Below are positions 20,251-29,415 of a stretch of 64,000 bases of DNA, piece after piece (position 1 is the stretch's first letter; each line of letters opens with the position of its first letter). Source of the stretch: Marinobacter sp. S6332 (GTDB lineage: Bacteria > Pseudomonadota > Gammaproteobacteria > Pseudomonadales > Oleiphilaceae). The notes below the pieces were generated by a model. The model ran no database searches, was not told the DNA's origin, and saw nothing but the letters and a program-made list of their open reading frames with translations. The position numbers and the translations under genes are program-made. The stretch is from positions 92,952 through 156,951 of the forward strand of contig NZ_JALKAP010000010.1 of the NCBI RefSeq assembly GCF_023016045.1, in the 5' to 3' direction.

Positions 20251-21507
20251 CTATCGATCAGTGCGCTCGGGAGAAACTTTGCTCCAGAACCAAACGAAGG
20301 CCACTGGAAACCAAAAAAACAACCACAGCATTTTTATAGACGAAATAACGCCCTGTGAAACAGTCAACGTGAGAATAAATACCAACCCAAGTATGCCTAC
20401 TAAGCGAACCTTTTCCTGACTCGCCAGCGCTGAACTGTATACAGCCTTAAATAGCAGCCCGGCCATTAGAATGAGGAATAGCACACCAATGATCCCCGTT
20501 TCTACTAGCGTGCCCACATACACACTGTGAGGGTGAAAAACGGGGATGCCATTGGGTTTCCAAAACGCCTCGACTGCAGGGACATACTGACTTTCTGTTC
20601 CCAGCCCGAATCCAAATAACCAAGAGTCCGGCGGATAGTCTATATACCCCCTCCAAATTTCTAGCCGATAGGAGGTTCCTCTAGCCATTAACTGATCCAT
20701 TAACGACTCGGGGCCATAGGTGACTACTACCGCACCAACCACCATGGCGATAGCGGTCACTGAAATAAGGAAGCTCCTGAGCCTAACGCCAGAGTGCAGC
20801 TCAACGATGGCTATAAATGGCAAATAAGCTAGCATCGCAACGATGGGGCCACGGCTCTCGGAGAGCAGAACAGCCAATGCAACGAGAGCCAGGGTAAGCA
20901 ACAGCAGAAGGCGGTCTCTTATTGCTGTTGGCGCGACTTGCTTGGCCAGAACAAAGTGCGCAATCGCCAGAAACACGATAAACACGGCGCCAGCATGGAT
21001 AGGATTATGCAAGCCGCCAAAGCCCGTCAGTCGACCTTGCATGTCATCCAAAAGTACAAACTTTAAAATTCCGGCTAATGCAGCGCAACATGTAATAACC
21101 AAAAGATATTTGGCCCACCACACGGGGCGGCGCATTACATCAGGCAGCCATGCCCAAAGAGCCAGAAGACCAAACGCAGCTTCGATAGACCATCGCAGAG
21201 CGCGGAAATGTCCATCAATAGGACCGAGCCCAACAAAAAATGTCGTAATCCCTGCGTAAACGAAAAAACACAACGCCACTTTTAAGAGGGAATCAACTCC
21301 CGCAAAGCTAAGCCTTTTCGAAAACAGTAGCACCAACACAGCTGGCACAATTATGCCGTGAAAAAAGACCTTGTAGAGTTCTTGATGCGGCCCCAACACA
21401 GCGAGAAAGAGCCAAACAGCCATCAAAACGGGAAACTTAGAGGCCACCCGGGCAGAGAAAGAAGCTGGCGCCACCCCTGCCCCGCCTGTTGATCCCGAAG
21501 CGTTCAA
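20251..21507 (-). CDS. O-antigen ligase-like membrane protein (Wzy_C/WaaL family)
   Basis: A 418-residue polytopic inner membrane protein with about eleven hydrophobic segments. It carries the Wzy_C features LLSESRGPIVAMLAYLPF, a large periplasmic loop with YRLEIWRGYIDYPPDSWLFGFGLG, and HPHSVYVGTLVETGIIG, the His-containing motif of ligases. Such proteins join undecaprenyl-linked glycan to lipid A-core in the periplasm; some members are polymerases or protein O-glycosylation ligases instead. It starts with TTG at 21507, with AAGGAG 7 nt upstream; the first ATG is 28 codons later and would cut into the first segment. Its presence suggests smooth LPS or another periplasmically ligated glycan, although no wzx, wzz or O-antigen cluster is in the window. 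Confidence 0.85.
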   Translation of the reverse strand: MNASGSTGGAGVAPASFSARVASKFPVLMAVWLFLAVLGPHQELYKVFFHGIIVPAVLVLLFSKRLSFAGVDSLLKVALCFFVYAGITTFFVGLGPIDGHFRALRWSIEAAFGLLALWAWLPDVMRRPVWWAKYLLVITCCAALAGILKFVLLDDMQGRLTGFGGLHNPIHAGAVFIVFLAIAHFVLAKQVAPTAIRDRLLLLLTLALVALAVLLSESRGPIVAMLAYLPFIAIVELHSGVRLRSFLISVTAIAMVVGAVVVTYGPESLMDQLMARGTSYRLEIWRGYIDYPPDSWLFGFGLGTESQYVPAVEAFWKPNGIPVFHPHSVYVGTLVETGIIGVLFLILMAGLLFKAVYSSALASQEKVRLVGILGLVFILTLTVSQGVISSIKMLWLFFWFPVAFVWFWSKVSPERTDR

Positions 21508-21525
21508 TTTGCTACTCCTTCAAAG

Positions 21526-22434
21526 CTAATCATTCGCCGACCCGCTTCCCTGCTTTCTATCTCGTCTTTGCGACTGCCAAACCCGCAGCCATGTTCTAAG
21601 CTTGCTTCGGGTCTCGTTACCACTGTAACGCCCTTTCGCAACATGCCTAATCCGAAAAACACCGGGAACTGAAATAGGCTCACCCTGGCTGCGCAGCAGC
21701 CAACGAAATGCACGGTCTTCATGGCACTTTGCAAAGCTCTCTACAGGCTGCTGATAGAGGCCTATATTTCGGCAATACCCCACAGCCCTGCACACATCGC
21801 CATGGGCAATCTGAAGCGGCCCGGTAGCTTTGGATATTTGTCGCGAGGTAAAGGATGTGGTGTCGATATCCAGCACCTGCGGCTCCGTTGAGCCTGCCTG
21901 AAGCATCGGGTTGTTTTCAGCCAAAAGGTCCGTTGTGCGCTCAACTGCCGGGAATAGTAGTGCTTCTTTCTTGCCTTGTAGCACCTCAGCCAACACATCG
22001 AGGCAATCGTCGCGGAACATCAGATCACAGTCTGTAAACCACACCCAATCAGCCTTTGTAGCCAGAGCAGCCCGATTGCGGCCGATAGCCCGACGAAAAA
22101 GCTGTTGCTTGGGAACTGGCTGCCAGTTCCAAGTAACCCCAGATACGCTCTGCCGGCCAAAAAAATCCAACAATGCCTTGGTTTTTACATCTTCTGGGCT
22201 GTAAAAAACGGTCATTGTTATATCAAGCTTTTGGGGCGGAAAAAGCACAACGGAACTCAGTTGATACACCAGAAAATGTGAGTAGTTCCAGCAATGGCTA
22301 ACCACCTCCAATTTCAGGTGACCTTTTCGAGCGACTCGTTCATTTTCGCAAGGCAGGTTTGGCTCAAACCACCTGGCAGGTACCCAACCACCTGCCGCAA
22401 ATCGGAAAAAAGCCAATTGGATTAGATTCCACAT
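21526..22434 (-). CDS. Glycosyltransferase family 2-like (GT-A)
   Basis: A 302-residue protein. LEVVSHCWNYSHFLVYQLSSVVL and ITMTVFYSPED resemble the GT-A first strand, QQLFRRAIGRNRAAL is the region before the metal site, and WVWFTDCDLMFRDDCLDVL contains the DxD motif. HGDVCRAVGYCRNIGLYQQP and KCHEDRAFRWLLRSQ (ED plus R) look like the acceptor-side motif. ATG at 22434 has AGGG 8 nt upstream; an earlier GTG at 22452 lacks a site. It is followed 18 nt later by the ligase-like gene, and diverges from the acyltransferase at 22639. Likely a core glycosyltransferase. Confidence 0.8.
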   Translation of the reverse strand: MWNLIQLAFFRFAAGGWVPARWFEPNLPCENERVARKGHLKLEVVSHCWNYSHFLVYQLSSVVLFPPQKLDITMTVFYSPEDVKTKALLDFFGRQSVSGVTWNWQPVPKQQLFRRAIGRNRAALATKADWVWFTDCDLMFRDDCLDVLAEVLQGKKEALLFPAVERTTDLLAENNPMLQAGSTEPQVLDIDTTSFTSRQISKATGPLQIAHGDVCRAVGYCRNIGLYQQPVESFAKCHEDRAFRWLLRSQGEPISVPGVFRIRHVAKGRYSGNETRSKLRTWLRVWQSQRRDRKQGSGSAND

Positions 22435-22638
22435 AGTTGTTGCCCTGGCCACGTCTGGTTCTTGAGCTCGGATATAGGGCTGAACCTCCTCCGAGCGGCT
22501 GTTCTAAAAGCGGGAAATTCTATCACGGAGCCGCTCGAAAAACAGAAAACCGTCCGTTAACTCAGCGGTCATCTTCTTGTGTGGGCCAGATGACAATGGT
22601 ACTTTCCTGCTCTGCATTCCACTGATTGGATTCTTCCT

Positions 22639-23517
22639 GTGTCAGCCAAACTCATCGCCCTGTCTTTTAGCTTATTGTCCCAACTCAGTCTGCGCTGGGC
22701 ACAACGCATTGGCCGTTTTCTCGGGGGTGTTGTGTGGAAGCTTGGTGGGCGTTCCGTGGAAACCACGCGTAAGAACCTTCGTGCCTGCTATCCGCATTTA
22801 ACAGACTCAGAACGGGAAGAGCTGGGAAAGCAGAGTCTCCGAGAAACCGGAGCGACAGCGATGGAAATTCCGTTGATGTGGGAGTGGCCTGTTGAACGTT
22901 GTTTAGGTTTGATCAAGGAAATTGAAGGTGAAGAGCTACTTGATGACTACAAGGCCGACGGCAACGGATTGCTCCTGCTAGCACCGCATTTGGGCAACTG
23001 GGAACTGGCGGGGCTATTCTTCGCGTCCCGCTATAAGATGGCCGCGCTTTATAGCCCACCAAACCGTCCGGAATTTGAAACCTATATTAAAAATGTCCGT
23101 AGCCGCAGCGGTTCCGAGCTGGTTGCAACCGATCGGCGGGGTATTATGCGTCTACTTGCCATCTTACGCGGCGGAGGCGTGGTAGGCGTACTGCCTGACC
23201 AGACACCTAGACAAGAAGGCGGTGAGTTTGCGCCGTTTTTTGGCATTCCTGCGGTCACTATGACTCTCGCATCAAAGCTGATCCACAAAACGGATGCGCA
23301 CCCGCTAATTACCTTTGCCCAACGGCTACCCAACGGTGAGGGATTCAAGATTGTTATCAAACGAGCGGATGACGGCATGATTTCAAAAGATATGGGTGAA
23401 TCGCTTAGTGCACTGAATCGCTCTGTAGAGCGCTGCATTGAATTGGCTCCGGCCCAATACCAGTGGGAGTACAAACGTTTTCGCAGAACAGCGCCCGGCG
23501 AAACACCCGTATACTGA
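22639..23517 (+). CDS. Lipid A secondary acyltransferase, LpxL/LpxM family
   Basis: Second lysophospholipid-acyltransferase-type enzyme of the lipid A pathway in this locus, 292 residues. Family marks are TRKNLRACYPHLTDSEREEL, the catalytic H-x4-E in APHLGNWELAGL, DQTPRQEGGEFAPFFGIPA and QYQWEYKRFRR at the end. It differs from lpxL at 9569 by using Glu instead of Asp in the catalytic motif and by length, so it probably adds the other secondary acyl chain. It starts with GTG at 22639; no closer ATG fits. Its stop is directly adjacent to the kdkA stop (convergent, 0 bp gap). Confidence 0.9.
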   Translation: MSAKLIALSFSLLSQLSLRWAQRIGRFLGGVVWKLGGRSVETTRKNLRACYPHLTDSEREELGKQSLRETGATAMEIPLMWEWPVERCLGLIKEIEGEELLDDYKADGNGLLLLAPHLGNWELAGLFFASRYKMAALYSPPNRPEFETYIKNVRSRSGSELVATDRRGIMRLLAILRGGGVVGVLPDQTPRQEGGEFAPFFGIPAVTMTLASKLIHKTDAHPLITFAQRLPNGEGFKIVIKRADDGMISKDMGESLSALNRSVERCIELAPAQYQWEYKRFRRTAPGETPVY

Positions 23518-24231
23518 TCAGGCCCCGCGGTAACCCGTCATAAATTCCTGCCAGAACTGATCACGCACGTTGCTATCCAGTTGCCCTAAGCACTTGTTCA
23601 CTGAACGTTCGAGACGGCGGATGTTGCCTTTCTTCCAACGCTCTCCGGCGTGTTCAGGCATTATGCGGCCTCGGTCAAAATCAATCAGGTACACCTTATC
23701 TGCAACCAGAATATTCATGCAATTGAGATCGGCGTGGTACACACCTGCGTGGTGAAAGTTGCGCACACAGCTACCTGCTGCGCGCCAGATTTCTCCGCTC
23801 GAAGCCCCGACACATTCTGCGATAGGCTTTGCATCGGGAATCCGACGGACAATTAAAGACGCAGTGTAGAGCAGGGGCCCACGCATACGATAGCCTGCCG
23901 CGATGGGCTCAGGAACGGGCAAACCTTGTTTTAAGAGATGATTTAATAATCGGAATTCAACGACTGACCGAACGGCTTCCTCACGAGTAAACACGTAACC
24001 TCGCCGTATAAAGCGCCCGGGTAACCCACCACGGCAAAAGTGGCGCAAAACAAGCTCGCCACAAGGCGCGTGAATAAACCAGGCAGCGCCTCGACCACCT
24101 TGAGTAATTAAAACCGCCTGCTCACCCCAGAACTCCGGATCAAACCATTCTTCCCGGAAATGCTCTTTGGCGGCGAGGGACACCAAATAACCTCCGGTGC
24201 CCCCTTTATGCTGGATATAATCCGCCCCCAC
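23518..24231 (-). CDS. kdkA: 3-deoxy-D-manno-octulosonic acid kinase
   Basis: KdkA phosphorylates the 4-hydroxyl of Kdo in Kdo-lipid A using ATP, in the cytosol at the inner membrane. The 237 residues show the N-terminal GGRGAAWFI and LVLRHFCRGGLPGRFI, and the kinase catalytic loop YHADLNCMNILV with downstream VYLIDFDRGR (the DFG equivalent). Start is GTG at 24231, 7 nt from the stop of ilvE, so it may be read from the ilvE promoter. Phosphorylated single-Kdo cores are known from Haemophilus and Vibrio-type LPS; no heptosyltransferase gene is in this window, which fits an unusual inner core but does not prove it. Confidence 0.92.
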   Translation of the reverse strand: MGADYIQHKGGTGGYLVSLAAKEHFREEWFDPEFWGEQAVLITQGGRGAAWFIHAPCGELVLRHFCRGGLPGRFIRRGYVFTREEAVRSVVEFRLLNHLLKQGLPVPEPIAAGYRMRGPLLYTASLIVRRIPDAKPIAECVGASSGEIWRAAGSCVRNFHHAGVYHADLNCMNILVADKVYLIDFDRGRIMPEHAGERWKKGNIRRLERSVNKCLGQLDSNVRDQFWQEFMTGYRGA

Positions 24232-24238
24232 TGGGCAA

Positions 24239-25162
24239 CTACCGCACGTGTGTCAGCCAGTCACTATGCTGCGGCAGCTTTCCCTTCACTGCGTCAAAGT
24301 ACATAGCCTGCAATTTCTCGGTCACCGGCCCGCGCTTGCCAGCGCCAATCGCGCGGCCGTCCAGCTCACGAATGGGAAGAACTTCAGCGGCTGTACCGGT
24401 AAAGAATGCCTCGTCTGCGATGTAAACTTCATCACGTGTAATACGGCGCTCTTTTACCGGAATATTCAATTCTGCTGCGAAATCCAGAATAGTTTGGCGA
24501 GTAATACCTTCCAAACAGGAAGTTAGTTCTGGAGTATGCAGTACCCCATTGCGCATAATGAAGATGTTTTCGCCGGAACCCTCGGCCACATAGCCTTCGT
24601 TATCCAACAACAGGGCTTCTTCACAACCGCTGGCGATAGCTTCGTTCAGCGCCAGCATGGAGTTGATGTAATTACCATTGGCTTTGGCTTTACACATAGT
24701 GATATTAACGTGGTGACGGGTGTAGGAGGAGGTCCGCACCTTAATACCGATTTCCTTGGCTTCCGGCGACATGTAAGACGGCCAGCTCCAAGCTGCAATC
24801 ATCACGTGCACTTTTAGGTTGTCTGCTCGCAGCCCCATGCCTTCAGAGCCCAAAAACGCCATCGGGCGCAGGTAGGCTTCATCCAGATTATTCTCACGAA
24901 CTGCGGCACACTGGGCATCGTTCAACTCTTCCTTGGTGAACGGCATTTTCATATTCAGAATATGAGCGGATCGGAACAAACGGTCGGTGTGATCTTTCAG
25001 GCGAAAAATAGCCGGGCCATTCGCAGTGTTATATGCGCGCACACCTTCAAAACAGCCCATGCCGTAATGCAAGGTGTGGGTCAGGACATGGGTTTTGGCA
25101 TCACGCCAGGGAACCATTTCTCCATCAAGCCAGATAACGCCATCGCGATCAGCCATCGACAT
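24239..25162 (-). CDS. ilvE: Branched-chain amino acid aminotransferase
   Basis: PLP-dependent fold-type IV enzyme interconverting Val, Leu and Ile with their 2-oxo acids. The 307 residues contain HYGMGCFEGVRAY, the PLP lysine K160 in CKAKANGNYINSML, the phosphate-binding EGSGENIF and the GTAAEV segment near the C-terminus. Length agrees with E. coli IlvE (309). ATG at 25162 is preceded by AGGAG. It lies between glnE and kdkA, all leftward, with 79 bp to glnE and 7 bp to kdkA. Confidence 0.97.
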   Translation of the reverse strand: MSMADRDGVIWLDGEMVPWRDAKTHVLTHTLHYGMGCFEGVRAYNTANGPAIFRLKDHTDRLFRSAHILNMKMPFTKEELNDAQCAAVRENNLDEAYLRPMAFLGSEGMGLRADNLKVHVMIAAWSWPSYMSPEAKEIGIKVRTSSYTRHHVNITMCKAKANGNYINSMLALNEAIASGCEEALLLDNEGYVAEGSGENIFIMRNGVLHTPELTSCLEGITRQTILDFAAELNIPVKERRITRDEVYIADEAFFTGTAAEVLPIRELDGRAIGAGKRGPVTEKLQAMYFDAVKGKLPQHSDWLTHVR

Positions 25163-25241
25163 GCTTCGTTGCTCCTAAAAAAGCGGTTTTGAGAGAGCTT
25201 GCATTCTAGCAGGAAATTTTGACGAAACGACAGCAGACACG

Positions 25242-28145
25242 CTATACCGCCATGACTTTCTGCCAGACAGACCGAATGTAAACCCGCTCGTCTACGAACG
25301 CATCGCCTGCCACCTGACTGTTGAGATTCTGCAGCGCCCGTCTATGAATGCTGGAGCGGAGCGCAATGTAGGCTTCCCGCAATTTCTCTGCATCGCTTAC
25401 AGGCAATACACCTGCCCTACCCAACTCCTCCATCTGCCTAATATTGTCAGGCCACTGGGTCAACTCAGGGTGCAGCTCACACCAGGCGAGCATAAGGTAT
25501 TGCACCATAAACTCCATATCCACAATACCGCCAGTGTCGTGCTTGATATGGAAAGTCTCTTCTTGCCTACTCTCCGGTGTGCCCATGTTGGCGCGCATTT
25601 TCTCTCGCATTTCTACTACTTCGTGGCGCAGCTTGTCTTTATCACGACTCTCGCAAAGTATGTTGTGCCGAACGGTTTCAAACGCTGAAATTGCTTCGGC
25701 ACTTCCAGCAACGCCCCGGGCTCTGGCCAAAGCTTGGTGTTCCCAAGTCCAGGCGTCATTTCGCTGATACTTCTCAAACGCCTGTAACGTACTGACCAGC
25801 AAGCCGGAATTGCCTGAAGGTCGCAGGCGCATGTCGACTTCATACAGCTGGCCCGAAGGTGTTTGGGCGTTAAGTATGTGAACAATCCGCTGCCCAAGGC
25901 GCGTATAGAAAACCGCATTATCAATAGGCTTATCACCATCCGTTGTCAGCGCCGGATCAGCAGTGTGAATGAACACAAGATCAAGGTCTGAAGTATAACC
26001 AAGCTCGATCCCCCCAAGCTTGCCATAACCGATAACCGCGAAATCCGAGCCCTTATTTACACCTTCAGCCTGCCCGGGATAACCGTGGCGGGCGACCAGA
26101 TTGGCAAAAGCAACATCCACAACGTGATCTAGCACCACCTCTGCAATCCAGGTTAGGTAATCACTCACCTTCATGAGAGGCAAGGTACCTTTGAGCTCAG
26201 AGGCAGCAACACGCAGAGTGTGAGCTTTCTTGAAGTGGCGCAGCGATTCCATCTGGTTTTCCAGATCGTCGTAGGAAATTCGCAGCATTTGCTGTCGCAA
26301 GTCATCCTGCAACTCGTCTCGAGCAGGCGGGCTGTATAGGCTTTCGGCGTTAAGCAGCTCATCCAGCAACAGCGGTGTTTCTGCCAGCTGCCGTGCAATC
26401 CATGGGCTTTCACTGCAAAGGCTTACCAGTTGTGCACGGGCGCCGGGGTTTTCCAGCAGCAGTACCATGTAAGCCGTTCGACGCAATATCGCTTCAACCA
26501 GCTGCAACACTCGAGACAGGGTCTCAGAGGGCTTATCTACTTCGGCCAGCGCCTCCAACAGTACCGGCATAAACTGGTTAAGGCGTTTGCGCCCTTGTGT
26601 CTGCATGGTTTGGACGGTGCGGCTATCACGCAAACTACTGAGGAGGCTGAGGCTGGCTGCCGGGTCTTCGTAACCGTGTTTTTCAAGCCACTGGGTGTCT
26701 GAAACTTCGTCAACCTCCGCCAGCCATAACTCGCACCAACCTTCGTCTAGTGATGACTGAGTGCTGCTATCATCCTCTTCGCTGGCGATGATGTTGGCAA
26801 AATGTGTGGCAACATTTTCCCGGTGCCGTGCCAGTTCCTGCTGGCAGCTGTGCCAATCATCAAACCCCATGATCAGCGCGACTCGTGCTCTTGCCAGGTC
26901 GTTTTCAGGCAACAACTGGGTTTGCTTATCCTCCATACCTTGCAGCGCATGTTCCAGATTGCGGAGGAAAACGTAGGCCTCGCGGAGCTCGTTGATTACC
27001 TGAGGCGGCAGCAACTCCAAGGCTTCAAGTTCTTTTAGGATGACCAACAATTCCCGCTGCTGCAGCTCCCTATCCCGGCCACCCCGGATAAGCTGGAACG
27101 CCTGGACCACAAACTCGATTTCCCGAATGCCACCGCTGCCGAGTTTAATGTTGTTCTCCAGCCCTTGCCGACGCACTTCACGACCAATCATGGCTTTCAT
27201 ACTGCGCAACGATTCGAAGGCACTGAAATCAATGTATCTGCGATACACAAACGGCCGCAGGCTCTCCATAAGAACCTGACCAGCTTTCAAATCCCCAGCC
27301 ACCACTCGGGACTTGACCATGGCGTAACGCTCCCAGTCTCGCCCCTGATCTTGGTAGTAGGTTTCCAGCGCAGCAAAGCTCAATGCAAGCGCCCCGCTCT
27401 GTCCATAAGGGCGCAAGCGCATATCCACACGGAATACAAAACCATCGGCGGTGATCTGATCCAGAGCTTGGATCAGGCGCTGGCCAAGACGGATAAAAAA
27501 TTGCTGGTTATCCAGTGAGCGGCGACTGCCCCGGGTTTCGCCCTTACCGGGAAACGCAAAAATCAGATCTATATCGGAAGACACGTTTAGCTCGCGCCCA
27601 CCCAGCTTTCCCATGCCTATAACGACCAAAGATTGCGGTGCCTCTTCACCAGATACCGGATCCTTCCCCCAAGGCGTGCCATATTGCTCGCAAGCGGCTT
27701 CATGCAGCCAATCCAACGCACCCTGAATGCAAACCTCTGCAAACGCACTCGTCGCGGCCATGGTCTCCTCAAGGTCGGCCCAACGCATTAAATCCCGCCA
27801 GATAATTCGGAATTGCGTTTCCCGGCGAAAACGGCGTAAAGCTGCATGTAAGCTGGGTTCGTCGGTGACATCGGCAAGACACTCACCCCAACGTGCTTGC
27901 AGGTAGTCGGGGGTAGTCGGTTCACCCAGCACCCGCGATTGCAACAGCGCGCAGACCTGTTCCGGATGCCGCTCAAGGGTTTGGCGTAAAAAGAGGCTGC
28001 GGGCAACAGCCTGAGCAATTACCTCTTCCGATAAGCTGGCATCGTCCAGCAGCCAATCTGGCAAACCTTCCGGAAAAACCGAAGCCCAACTGGCAGCAAC
28101 ATCATCTGCCAAAGGTAACGGAAGGCAATTCCATGGCTCGGACAT
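25242..28145 (-). CDS. glnE: Bifunctional glutamine synthetase adenylyltransferase/deadenylase
   Basis: GlnE attaches AMP to, or removes it from, the regulatory tyrosine of glutamine synthetase in response to PII. It has 967 residues (E. coli 946). Two nucleotidyltransferase domains are plain: GKLGGRELNVSSDIDLIFAF (N-terminal, deadenylase) and GKLGGIELGYTSDLDLVFIH (C-terminal, adenylylase), each followed by a helical GlnD-UR-like domain (GSGGIREIEFVVQ; DTGGIVDMEFMVQ). Both active-site Asp pairs (DIDL, DLDL) are intact. Its target glnA is in this window at 37058 and keeps the Tyr site. It diverges from the K+ channel gene. Confidence 0.97.
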   Translation of the reverse strand: MSEPWNCLPLPLADDVAASWASVFPEGLPDWLLDDASLSEEVIAQAVARSLFLRQTLERHPEQVCALLQSRVLGEPTTPDYLQARWGECLADVTDEPSLHAALRRFRRETQFRIIWRDLMRWADLEETMAATSAFAEVCIQGALDWLHEAACEQYGTPWGKDPVSGEEAPQSLVVIGMGKLGGRELNVSSDIDLIFAFPGKGETRGSRRSLDNQQFFIRLGQRLIQALDQITADGFVFRVDMRLRPYGQSGALALSFAALETYYQDQGRDWERYAMVKSRVVAGDLKAGQVLMESLRPFVYRRYIDFSAFESLRSMKAMIGREVRRQGLENNIKLGSGGIREIEFVVQAFQLIRGGRDRELQQRELLVILKELEALELLPPQVINELREAYVFLRNLEHALQGMEDKQTQLLPENDLARARVALIMGFDDWHSCQQELARHRENVATHFANIIASEEDDSSTQSSLDEGWCELWLAEVDEVSDTQWLEKHGYEDPAASLSLLSSLRDSRTVQTMQTQGRKRLNQFMPVLLEALAEVDKPSETLSRVLQLVEAILRRTAYMVLLLENPGARAQLVSLCSESPWIARQLAETPLLLDELLNAESLYSPPARDELQDDLRQQMLRISYDDLENQMESLRHFKKAHTLRVAASELKGTLPLMKVSDYLTWIAEVVLDHVVDVAFANLVARHGYPGQAEGVNKGSDFAVIGYGKLGGIELGYTSDLDLVFIHTADPALTTDGDKPIDNAVFYTRLGQRIVHILNAQTPSGQLYEVDMRLRPSGNSGLLVSTLQAFEKYQRNDAWTWEHQALARARGVAGSAEAISAFETVRHNILCESRDKDKLRHEVVEMREKMRANMGTPESRQEETFHIKHDTGGIVDMEFMVQYLMLAWCELHPELTQWPDNIRQMEELGRAGVLPVSDAEKLREAYIALRSSIHRRALQNLNSQVAGDAFVDERVYIRSVWQKVMAV

Positions 28146-28223
28146 AATGCAAACCCCTGTCTCTCTGTTATATTTCCGCTACTGTATAACGAACTTACCC
28201 GAGACTGAACAGGCCGACACCGG

Positions 28224-29393
28224 ATGCTGAGAAACCGCTTCCCCCTCAATGCGGAACATGAAAAAAGCAAAATCCCCATGGGAGGGCTCATTCGGAAGCG
28301 GGCAAAAAACCTATTCATGGTTTTGCTTGCGCTTCTGACCATCCACATACTGATAATCTGGGCAGTAGAAGAGCTGACTTTGTTCGAGTCGCTTTGGATG
28401 ACCATGACCACCATCGCGACCGTAGGCTATGGCGACTTTGCCCCCGTAACCTACGTTGGCCGCCTAAGCACCATTCTGTTCATTTTCGTGGGCGCCATCA
28501 CTTTAATGACGCTGATTGTTAGCGACTTTATCGAGTACCGGTTCTACCGCCGGGAACGCATTTTAACCGGACGTTGGATCTATAAAATGAACAACCACAT
28601 TGTCATCATCAACACCCCAAAACACGGCGGAGTAACCTATTTCATGCGTTTTGCAACGCAAATCCGCTCTGTTCAGGGCTATGAAACCATCCCTATCATG
28701 TTGCTTACCCGGGAATTCCCCAGCGGCCTGCCAGCGGAACTGTCTGATTTGGGCATAGTGCATTTCCACGGTTCCGGCTTCGATCCGGAGGCCTTGAAGT
28801 CCGTGCACGCAGGAAGCGCAAAGCACATTGTTGTGCTGGCAGCAGACGAATCTGACCCCCACTCGGACAGCCTGACTTTCGACATCTCCCACCGCCTCGC
28901 CGAGCTCAACCTTGGCCAGAAAACCACAGTAGAGTGTGTTACGGACGCAAATCGTAGCCGCTACAAAGAACTCGGAGTACGGGCGGTTATACGCCCCGTA
29001 CGAACCTACCCTGAAATCATGGTGCGTTCAGTGGTAGCACCCGGATCCGAAAAGGTGCTGGAAGACATGTTCAATTACGAGCAGGACCACCCCCACCGCT
29101 ACGATTTAGAACTGGATGATCTCAACTGGGCGGACATTGTCAGCGCGTTGATCCGTCATGGCATTGGGACTGCTCTGGCGTACATCGATCACAACGACGA
29201 AGTTGTTTGCCACCCCCCCATAAGCAAAGAGATTGAGGGCAAAGGCCTTATCGTGCTGGTGAAATCCAGTGATACACCGGATCTTGAAGTGATTAAGGAA
29301 GCACTGGAGCGCTACCGTAAGTTTATGGAGAAATGGAGAAACATGCAGGAAGATGCGACCATTGCTGATCCACCCGCTTCCACTACCCACTAA
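28224..29393 (+). CDS. Two-helix potassium channel with RCK domains
   Basis: Inner membrane ion channel of the MthK-like layout: two transmembrane helices (about residues 30-48 and 83-103) around a pore with the selectivity filter TVGYGDF, followed by a cytosolic RCK/TrkA-N domain (NHIVIINTPKHGGVTYFMR, IVHFHGSGFDPEAL, HIVVLAADESDPHSDSL) and a C-terminal regulatory domain to residue 389. The gene starts at ATG 28224; ATG at residue 19 (GGLIRKRAKN) is an alternative. The immediate downstream neighbour is mgtE, 22 bp away, so potassium and magnesium transport may be co-expressed. The gating ligand is not visible. Confidence 0.88.
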   Translation: MLRNRFPLNAEHEKSKIPMGGLIRKRAKNLFMVLLALLTIHILIIWAVEELTLFESLWMTMTTIATVGYGDFAPVTYVGRLSTILFIFVGAITLMTLIVSDFIEYRFYRRERILTGRWIYKMNNHIVIINTPKHGGVTYFMRFATQIRSVQGYETIPIMLLTREFPSGLPAELSDLGIVHFHGSGFDPEALKSVHAGSAKHIVVLAADESDPHSDSLTFDISHRLAELNLGQKTTVECVTDANRSRYKELGVRAVIRPVRTYPEIMVRSVVAPGSEKVLEDMFNYEQDHPHRYDLELDDLNWADIVSALIRHGIGTALAYIDHNDEVVCHPPISKEIEGKGLIVLVKSSDTPDLEVIKEALERYRKFMEKWRNMQEDATIADPPASTTH

Positions 29394-29415
29394 GCAACTT
29401 CCCTAGGCGCTTTCT

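Noticed and set aside
22435..22638. Possible small gene in the divergent gap
   Set aside because: Only short frames without a ribosome site; most likely the shared promoter region of the glycosyltransferase and the acyltransferase.
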